From Verrucomicrobiota bacterium (GTDB taxonomy: Bacteria > Verrucomicrobiota > Verrucomicrobiia > Limisphaerales > AV2): a stretch of DNA of 5,157 nt. The DNA lies in assembly GCA_003218935.1 (NCBI GenBank), contig QHPA01000017.1:1-5157 (forward strand), written 5' to 3'. Position 1 is the stretch's first letter; each line of letters starts with the position of its first letter. The notes below the pieces were generated by a model. It was not told the origin of the DNA. It worked only from the letters and a program-made list of their open reading frames with translations, and searched no databases. Shown here piece by piece: positions 1-4,261 of this stretch. The position numbers were made by a program, and so were the translations under genes.

Positions 1-1
1 G

Positions 2-652
2 TCCATCGGCTGCATCAACAACCTTCGCCAGATGGGGATTGCTTCAAAAATCTATGCGGATGACCACGAAAGCAGGTTTTGTTTTACGTTCCAGGTCCGT
101 GGCGACAATGTCTTCCGCAAGGCCTGGTTTAACTTTCTGCAACCCTACCAGCAAACGACCAACCTGCTGCTTTGTCCGAGCAAAACGAAGAAGTTCAAGG
201 AACTGGTCGCGCTTTATCCGAGCGAAGTCGCCGACAAGGCCGTCTCCAACTACTCGATGAACTTTTCGCTCGGCGGCTGCGACTGGCCTAATGTCTGGGA
301 CGTGAAGAACTGGCCGCCCGTCAAAGACTCCGCAGTCAAAGGTCCGTCCTCGACCGTTCACCTCACTGATGGTGGCACCAAGCCGACGAACACGAAGGAC
401 CCTCAGAAATGCGTCACAGCGCAGTCGCCGGAAAAGCCGGGTTGCTGGATCGTCCACGACCCCGCCAACGACGCCCCGTGCATCGGTTGTGTGACTTCAC
501 AGGGAGACCCGAACTGGGGTGGGCCGCACCTCCGTCACAACCAGCGCAGCAACGTGGCGTTCGTGGACGGGCACATTCAGGCGCTGAAGGCTTTGCAGTG
601 GTATTGGGCCGGAACACCGTGGCTCAAACCCTCCATCGGTGGCGAGAATTAG
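2..652 (+). CDS. Secreted pseudopilin-like protein (DUF1559/H-X9-DG type), 5' end missing
   Basis: The reading frame is already open at position 2 and ends at TAG 650-652, giving 216 visible residues. It begins with SIGCINNLRQMGIASKIYADD, which matches the stretch just after the N-terminal prepilin helix in the very numerous PVC pseudopilin-like proteins (typically CxNNLRQLG...YADD). The first internal ATG at 32 lies inside this conserved segment, so it is not the start; the true start with the FTLIELLVVIAII-like cleavage and membrane segment should lie roughly 35-40 codons upstream. Near the C-terminus is a clear H-X9-DG motif (His codon 536-538, Asp-Gly 566-571, in HNQRSNVAFVDGH), the hallmark of the family. 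The central part is rich in Trp, Pro and Cys, including a CIGC pair. These proteins are thought to be exported by a type II secretion or type IV pilus-like route; their individual roles are mostly unknown. Family assignment is firm, function is not. Confidence 0.88.
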   Translation, partial: SIGCINNLRQMGIASKIYADDHESRFCFTFQVRGDNVFRKAWFNFLQPYQQTTNLLLCPSKTKKFKELVALYPSEVADKAVSNYSMNFSLGGCDWPNVWDVKNWPPVKDSAVKGPSSTVHLTDGGTKPTNTKDPQKCVTAQSPEKPGCWIVHDPANDAPCIGCVTSQGDPNWGGPHLRHNQRSNVAFVDGHIQALKALQWYWAGTPWLKPSIGGEN

Positions 653-739
653 CCTGCGCCTCTCCTCCGTAAAGGGTTACAAGGCGCCGACGCCCGCTAA
701 GCCGCGGCATCAGCAGCCCGGAAAGAACGCTCGGTTTTT

Positions 740-759
740 CGGCGCTCCGCAAAGCGCCG
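740..759. repeat. Hairpin-forming inverted repeat
   Basis: CGGCGCT at 740-746 pairs perfectly with AGCGCCG at 753-759 around a 6-nt loop. A T-run (735-739) precedes the stem on the plus strand rather than following it, so it is not a canonical intrinsic terminator in either direction. It could still slow or end the two converging transcripts. Confidence 0.5.
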
Positions 760-774
760 GACGATTTGGGGGCA

Positions 775-832
775 GGCGTGAGCTTGTTCCGCCGCGCAGG
801 ATGCCCGGCTCTACGGGAGCGAGACGCACGCC
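775..832. repeat. Possible interspersed GC-rich repeat element
   Basis: The block is bounded by GGCGTG (775-780) and its inverted copy CACGCC (827-832), and holds an inner GCTC/GAGC pair (808-811, 817-820) that overlaps an alternative CCCG/CGGG pairing. Read in frame it gives peptides such as AGCPALRERDARR. Similar peptides occur as spurious extensions in many verrucomicrobial protein predictions, where I recall them marking dispersed non-coding repeats. That similarity is from memory, not from a search, and only one copy is in the window. Confidence 0.3.
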
Positions 833-882
833 GTCGCAACGCGACTTGCCCACTTGTTTGGAAATTATTTCTACCGGACATT

Positions 883-1941
883 CTAAACTGCCGCCGCAAC
901 CAGATCACCCACTTGTGGAGTCGTGTAACCCATCTTGCCGGCCGCGAGGCTCTTGACTTTTTCGCGCGTGATTTTGATAACGGCCGTTTCAATGGCCGCC
1001 GCCGCTGCGGTTTCGCCCAGGAAATCGAGCATCATCTGGCCCGCGCAGATCGCCGCCAGCGGGTTGATCACGCCCTGTCCGGTGTATTTCGGCGCGCTGC
1101 CGCCGATGGGTTCGAACATGCTGGTGCCGTCCGGATTGATATTGCCGCCGGCGGCGATGCCCATGCCGCCCTGCACCATGGCGCCGAGGTCGGTGATGAT
1201 ATCGCCGAACATGTTGTCGGTCACGATGACGTCGAACCACTCGGGATTTTTCACGAACCACATCGTTGTGGCGTCCACGTGCGCGTAGTCGCGCTTCACA
1301 TCCGGAAAATCCTTCCGGCCGATTTCATGGAAGGCGCGTTCCCACAGGTCGAAGGCGTAAGTCAGGACGTTGGTCTTGCCGCAGAGCGTCAGCTTTTTCT
1401 CCTTGTTCCGTTTGTGGGTGAACTCAAAGGCAAAGCGGAGACAGCGCTCGACTCCGCGACGGGTGTTGATGCTCTCCTGCACCGCGATTTCGTGCGGCGT
1501 GCCTTTGAAGACAAAACCGCCGGAGCCGGTGTAAAGCCCTTCGTTGTTCTCGCGCACGACCACGAAATCGATGTCCTCGGGGCCCTTGTCCTTCAACGGG
1601 CAAAAGCGTTCGTCGTAAAGTTTGACCGGTCGCAAATTGATGTATTGCTCCAACTCGAAGCGCAAGCGCAGCAAAATTCCCTTCTCCAAAATGCCCGGCT
1701 TCACTTCAGGATGGCCGATGGCGCCCAGCAGAATGGCGGGAAACTTCCGGAGCTCGTCCACCACACTGTCCGGCAGCGCTTCGTTGGTGCGCAGGTAACG
1801 TTCCCCGCCAAGGTCGTACTGTGTGTAATTGAGTTTGAGCGAGAACTTCTTCGCGGCGGCGTCCAACACCTTGATCGCCTCACGAACGACTTCCGGCCCG
1901 GTGCCATCCCCGCCGATGACTGCAATGTTGTAGCTTTTCAT
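883..1941 (-). CDS. leuB: 3-isopropylmalate dehydrogenase
   Basis: This 352-residue protein belongs to the isocitrate/isopropylmalate dehydrogenase family and should oxidatively decarboxylate 3-isopropylmalate to 2-oxoisocaproate, the third step of leucine synthesis, in the cytoplasm. It starts with the IAVIGGDGTGPEV motif. By comparison with the Thermus enzyme, the substrate arginines are Arg94, Arg104 and Arg130, the catalytic pair Tyr137 and Lys189, and the metal-binding aspartates Asp223, Asp247 and Asp251. Leu90 and Leu91 sit where that enzyme contacts the isopropyl group. Length fits LeuB (about 350-370) rather than the longer isocitrate enzyme. The cofactor loop is odd: residues 277-288 read EPIGGSAPKYTG, whereas NAD-dependent LeuB normally has EPVHGSAPDIAG. 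The Lys285-Tyr286 pair resembles NADP-dependent isocitrate dehydrogenase. The ATG at 1941 follows an AAGGA 10 nt away. A secreted CBM9-like gene ends 79 nt upstream on the same strand, and no other leu gene is in view. A tartrate/D-malate dehydrogenase role is less likely. Confidence 0.9.
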   Translation of the reverse strand: MKSYNIAVIGGDGTGPEVVREAIKVLDAAAKKFSLKLNYTQYDLGGERYLRTNEALPDSVVDELRKFPAILLGAIGHPEVKPGILEKGILLRLRFELEQYINLRPVKLYDERFCPLKDKGPEDIDFVVVRENNEGLYTGSGGFVFKGTPHEIAVQESINTRRGVERCLRFAFEFTHKRNKEKKLTLCGKTNVLTYAFDLWERAFHEIGRKDFPDVKRDYAHVDATTMWFVKNPEWFDVIVTDNMFGDIITDLGAMVQGGMGIAAGGNINPDGTSMFEPIGGSAPKYTGQGVINPLAAICAGQMMLDFLGETAAAAAIETAVIKITREKVKSLAAGKMGYTTPQVGDLVAAAV

Positions 1942-1951
1942 CCGTTCTCTG

Positions 1952-1956
1952 TCCTT
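1952..1956 (-). promoter_or_regulatory. Putative ribosome binding site of leuB
   Basis: On the minus strand AAGGA lies 10 nt before the leuB ATG, slightly longer than the ideal spacing. It supports this start, which also places the IAVIGGDG motif at the expected N-terminal position. Confidence 0.5.
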
Positions 1957-1957
1957 G

Positions 1958-1973
1958 CCCGCCGTTCGGCGGG
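1958..1973 (-). promoter_or_regulatory. Hairpin in the leuB leader
   Basis: CCCGCC (1958-1963) and GGCGGG (1968-1973) form a perfect 6-bp stem around a GTTC loop, or 7 bp around TT. In the leuB mRNA the stem ends one nucleotide before the AAGGA ribosome binding site. It might influence ribosome access or weakly terminate transcripts arriving from the CBM9-like gene upstream. No T-run follows it, and no leader peptide with leucine codons is visible. Confidence 0.4.
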
Positions 1974-2020
1974 AGTGGGGATGCTAATGTTTCGCGGCGG
2001 ACTGGCAACGGAATTTTGCA

Positions 2021-3124
2021 TCAATATCCCGGCTGCATATTTACGCTGACCATACGTGGCGCGACACGGGTCAGTTCCTTGCCCGCTTTGTCATAGACAA
2101 AGCCAATCAAATGAAACGAGCCGGACCGGGCCATCTCGTCTGGCCAGTGGGCGACGGCGCGCTGAAAGTTGCCTTCCGCATCGAACGTTTCGATCTTGCC
2201 TTCGTAGTCACCCCGCGTCTTTCCGTCGAGGGCAAGCACACGAAAAACCACTTTGCCAATCTGTTCGGCCTGGTTTGGAGGAATGGCCATGTAACCGGTG
2301 ATTTGCGGTCTGGAGTTCTGTGTCCAGGCCGTGTCGCAACGAACCGGCGTCATGACCGGGCCGCACGTCCGCCAAAATAACGGCTCCAGTTTTTCGACCA
2401 GTTGAATCCTGCCGAGGCTTGCCGGTTGTTGCACCGACAACGGACTGCCGTAAGCGAACGTGCGAAAAATCCGCGGTCCGCCGTCGCTGTAGCATAGCTC
2501 CGCGTCGAGCGCGATGATTTCGTTGAGTTTCGGTTTGAAGTTCGGGAAATTCGCCCAAGGCAATTTGAATTCGACTTCCATGCCGTGCGCCGTTCGTCGG
2601 GCACCGACTTCGACGCCGATCTTCTTAATCGCTTCGAGAAAACCGGGGCGCAGACAGAAACGCGGCTGCACATTCGTCCCTTTCAGGCCGGTCCAGTAAC
2701 AGTGCACCGCGCCCGGCGAAGCGTTCGTGGGCCAGGACTGGCTGCGAAAACTTTTGTCCTGGCGCGTGTCGAAATACCATTCCACGCCGTCGCCTTCCCA
2801 GAGGTGATCGTCGTCCGCGAGATTGGCCGGTGTCGCATCCAGCGTCCGCAGGCCGGCGTAAAACGCCTCTTCGTCCCACAGGTAAAAGAACTGCGCGGCG
2901 CGATTGTTCAGCGTCTTCGCGTCGAAGCTGAAATATTCGACCGGCGTGCAGAAAGCGTCCTTGAACTCAGACAGGTCGCCGTCGATTTTCATGTTCTTCG
3001 GCGCCCGCGTAGCCAGGCCTCGAACGCCGGGAACCAGTTGGGCCGAAGCCCGGCCGGAGAAAAATAACAGGATCGCGACAAACACAAGCGAACGGCAACG
3101 GCAAAGGAATCGGGTGATTTTCAT
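2021..3124 (-). CDS. Secreted CBM9-like (carbohydrate-binding) domain protein
   Basis: The protein has 367 residues from the chosen ATG. Residues 1-29 form a signal peptide: a basic start (MKITRFLCRCR), a hydrophobic core (LVFVAILLFF) and an ASA-Q type I cleavage site; there is no lipobox. A frame extension to a GTG at 3151 would add nine residues ahead of this signal, so the ATG at 3124 is preferred, although neither start has a clear Shine-Dalgarno. The mature part opens with IDGDLSEFKDA at about 47, then FYLWDEEAFYAGLR at about 80, LWEGDGVEWYFDT at about 108, and MEVEFKLPWANF at about 182. This order is characteristic of CBM9-like beta-sandwich domains, which in some xylanases bind sugar chain ends. 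The domain ends near LGRIQL (about 240); the last 125 residues look beta-rich but I do not recognise them. No catalytic module is present, so it is probably a periplasmic or surface sugar-binding protein. Substrate and role are unknown. leuB follows 79 nt downstream and may share its transcript. Confidence 0.8.
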   Translation of the reverse strand: MKITRFLCRCRSLVFVAILLFFSGRASAQLVPGVRGLATRAPKNMKIDGDLSEFKDAFCTPVEYFSFDAKTLNNRAAQFFYLWDEEAFYAGLRTLDATPANLADDDHLWEGDGVEWYFDTRQDKSFRSQSWPTNASPGAVHCYWTGLKGTNVQPRFCLRPGFLEAIKKIGVEVGARRTAHGMEVEFKLPWANFPNFKPKLNEIIALDAELCYSDGGPRIFRTFAYGSPLSVQQPASLGRIQLVEKLEPLFWRTCGPVMTPVRCDTAWTQNSRPQITGYMAIPPNQAEQIGKVVFRVLALDGKTRGDYEGKIETFDAEGNFQRAVAHWPDEMARSGSFHLIGFVYDKAGKELTRVAPRMVSVNMQPGY

Positions 3125-3238
3125 GGAGCCATTGAGCCACAGCCTGAACACTCGTAAAAGACAGATTTGAGGGCGTGCGAACGCGGGGATGGGAAGGCTG
3201 CACGACGTCGTTAGCGCACGCTTCCAGTGTGCCAGTTG

Positions 3239-3256
3239 CGCGGCATCCTTGCCGCG
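3239..3256. repeat. Perfect 7-bp hairpin in the intergenic region
   Basis: CGCGGCA (3239-3245) and TGCCGCG (3250-3256) pair perfectly around a TCCT loop. There is no adjacent T-run, so it is not an obvious terminator. It lies about 115 nt upstream of the CBM9-like start. It may be an operator, part of a dispersed repeat, or chance in GC-rich DNA. Confidence 0.35.
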
Positions 3257-3374
3257 GGGCCGAGTGAGGGGAAGGTAGTGGCCGCTTTTATCGGTGGCAG
3301 TCTCCGGATGTGCTCTTTGCGGCCAGGAATTTCTGCCTCGACACGGCTCGCCACTCGCCTTAAATGGACGGTAT

Positions 3375-3380
3375 TATAAT
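3375..3380 (+). promoter_or_regulatory. Putative -10 box for the GYF_2 gene
   Basis: A perfect TATAAT sits in a locally AT-rich patch, about 70 nt before the GYF_2 start codon. No good -35 hexamer is found 16-18 nt upstream (the best spacing gives CACTCG), and there is no TG extension. Because the core is ATTATAAT, the minus strand also reads TATAAT at 3373-3378, but with an even weaker -35 and a leader of about 250 nt to the CBM9-like gene. The plus-strand reading is therefore favoured. Confidence 0.4.
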
Positions 3381-3407
3381 CGCAAGGAAAGTTTCCGTCT
3401 TCTTGCG
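3381..3407 (+). promoter_or_regulatory. Inverted repeat at the presumed transcription start
   Basis: CGCAAG (3381-3386) pairs with CTTGCG (3402-3407), extendable to 8 bp with one G-T pair. A second, smaller symmetric motif, GGAAA-G-TTTCC (3386-3396), is nested in the first half. It begins directly after the TATAAT box, so it could be an operator over the transcription start or a 5'-end RNA stem. No regulator gene is nearby to support either idea. Confidence 0.3.
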
Positions 3408-3450
3408 TTTCCTTCTGTGCAACGGTTTGATATGAATACAACCGAACGCT

Positions 3451-4104
3451 ATGGAGCTCACCTACAGAGTACGCGGAACCGATGGGAAGGAATATGGCCC
3501 GGCGACGTTAGCTGAAATCAACACCTGGTTGCGCGAAGGTCGCATCGACGGCCAGAACGAAACCACCCGGAGCGACATCGACTACTGGGTGCCCGCCGCC
3601 AATTTTTCCGAGCTCGAAGTTCCACGCGCAACCTCGCCGGCAGCCGCGCCCGCGGCGCACGCGGCTCGCCCGATTGCGGCCACCCCAGTGATCCGGTCCA
3701 ATCCGGCCACGGAAGCGTATCTCAAATCCGGTGCGAGTTGGTTTTACTGGATCGCCGGCCTCTCGCTCATCAACTCCGTCGTGGCGCTTTCCGGCAGTCA
3801 ATGGGGCTTCGTCCTTGGCCTGGGCATCACGCAGATTTTTGACGCGATCGAGCAGAACATTCAAGGAGGCGGCAAAGCGATCGTCCTGGTTCTCGATTTG
3901 ATCGTCGTGGGTGTATTTGTATTTTTTGGCGTGTTCGCCCACAAGCGCCACACTTGGGCCTTTGTTCTCGGCATGATTCTTTATACTCTGGACGGCCTGA
4001 TCTTTCTCATCGGTCAGGGCTGGCTTTCACTCGGTTTTCACGCGTTCGTGTTGTTCTGCCTGTTCCGCGGATTCAAGGCGTGTCGGGAGTTGAATGTGGG
4101 TTAA
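3451..4104 (+). CDS. GYF_2-domain multi-pass membrane protein
   Basis: The 217-residue protein has an N-terminal GYF_2 (DUF4339-like) domain at about 1-55: a tyrosine-rich first strand, YGP at 15-17, a helix ending in LREG, and the closing SDIDYWVPAANF with Trp46. In better-studied GYF domains this fold binds proline-rich peptides; in bacteria the partner is usually unknown. Residues 56-85 form an alanine/proline-rich linker. From about 96 on there are four to five hydrophobic segments (roughly 96-113, 118-131, 142-163, 168-188, 190-206), so the GYF_2 domain is tethered to the inner membrane, probably on the cytoplasmic side since no signal peptide precedes it. The ATG at 3451 is chosen because it starts exactly at the domain; no Shine-Dalgarno is visible. 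Hydrophobic proteins with N-terminal GYF_2 domains are common in Verrucomicrobiota and Planctomycetota. A damaged copy of the domain tail follows directly at 4094-4219. The cellular role is unknown. Confidence 0.82.
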   Translation: MELTYRVRGTDGKEYGPATLAEINTWLREGRIDGQNETTRSDIDYWVPAANFSELEVPRATSPAAAPAAHAARPIAATPVIRSNPATEAYLKSGASWFYWIAGLSLINSVVALSGSQWGFVLGLGITQIFDAIEQNIQGGGKAIVLVLDLIVVGVFVFFGVFAHKRHTWAFVLGMILYTLDGLIFLIGQGWLSLGFHAFVLFCLFRGFKACRELNVG

Positions 4105-4219
4105 GGACTCGCAGCGCAGCGACATCCAATACTGGGCGCCTGCCGCCAACTCCGCCGAACGCGAACCGGCCGGCGCGCCACCGCGCCAGTCAATTTATCT
4201 GGTTATCTGGTTGCTTTAA
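4094..4219 (+). pseudogene. Remnant of a duplicated GYF_2 domain
   Basis: Just after the GYF_2 gene, another frame reads RSDIQYWAPAAN, matching RSDIDYWVPAAN of the intact gene at 10 of 12 residues. At DNA level 4118-4149 matches 3571-3602 at 28 of 32 bases, then similarity falls away. The open stretch could begin at ATG 4094, overlapping the end of the previous gene by 11 nt, and ends at TAA 4217 (41 codons). It lacks the first two-thirds of the domain and has only a short hydrophobic tail (IYLVIWLL) instead of the membrane region. I read it as a decayed tandem duplicate or recombination scar. A translated microprotein is possible but unsupported, since no ribosome binding site is evident. 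Confidence 0.6.
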
Positions 4220-4250
4220 GTCCGGATAAGTGATAAACAAACAGCCGATT

Positions 4251-4257
4251 GGTGGAG
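4251..4257 (+). promoter_or_regulatory. Putative ribosome binding site of the beta-helix gene
   Basis: GGTGGAG ends 4 nt before the ATG at 4262. The spacing is short, but this is the best purine-rich motif near the start, and the frame has no earlier start codon after the TAA at 4217. Confidence 0.4.
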
Positions 4258-4261
4258 CCGT

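Larger units (their letters stand above)
653..882. other. Convergent intergenic region, no gene
   Basis: This 230-nt gap lies between the pseudopilin-like gene and the end of leuB, which converge. It carries several short inverted repeats: GGCG/CGCC at 683-694, the 7-bp hairpin at 740-759, and a compact GC-rich block at about 775-832 bounded by GGCGTG and CACGCC. The ORFs that cross it are arginine- and proline-rich on both strands and look like chance products of GC-rich DNA. A bidirectional terminator is expected here, but no stem followed by a T-run is visible for either strand. Confidence 0.6.
3125..3450. other. Divergent intergenic region, no gene
   Basis: About 326 nt separate the divergent CBM9-like gene (minus) and the GYF_2 gene (plus). 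I find a perfect 7-bp hairpin at 3239-3256, a TATAAT box at 3375-3380 and an inverted repeat at 3381-3407. Short ORFs on both strands have no recognisable domain and no ribosome binding site. For the minus-strand gene only a poor promoter-like pairing can be seen (TTCGCA, then TTTACG after 17 nt), which I do not call. Confidence 0.6.

Noticed and set aside
740..759. Hairpin as an intrinsic terminator
   Set aside because: The T-run is before the stem on the plus strand, and neither strand has a T-run after it.
883..1941. Isocitrate dehydrogenase or tartrate/D-malate dehydrogenase instead of LeuB
   Set aside because: The 352-residue length, Leu90-Leu91 in the isopropyl pocket and overall similarity to actinobacterial-type LeuB favour isopropylmalate dehydrogenase, despite the isocitrate-like Lys-Tyr pair.
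766..2049. A 427-codon plus-strand ORF antisense to leuB
   Set aside because: It is a shadow of the conserved leuB frame, caused by GC-rich codon use; its protein is His/Arg/Ala/Val-rich with no domain and no ribosome binding site.
2585..3067. A 160-codon plus-strand ORF antisense to the CBM9-like gene
   Set aside because: Arg- and Val-rich shadow; the opposite strand has a signal peptide and recognisable domain motifs.
3125..3151. GTG start giving a nine-residue longer CBM9-like protein
   Set aside because: It would put nine residues in front of a typical signal peptide that begins exactly at the ATG at 3124, and it has no ribosome binding site.
3211..3441. A 76-codon minus-strand ORF in the divergent intergenic region
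   Set aside because: No recognisable domain, no Shine-Dalgarno, and composition like chance ORFs nearby. It also overlaps the TATAAT and inverted repeat.
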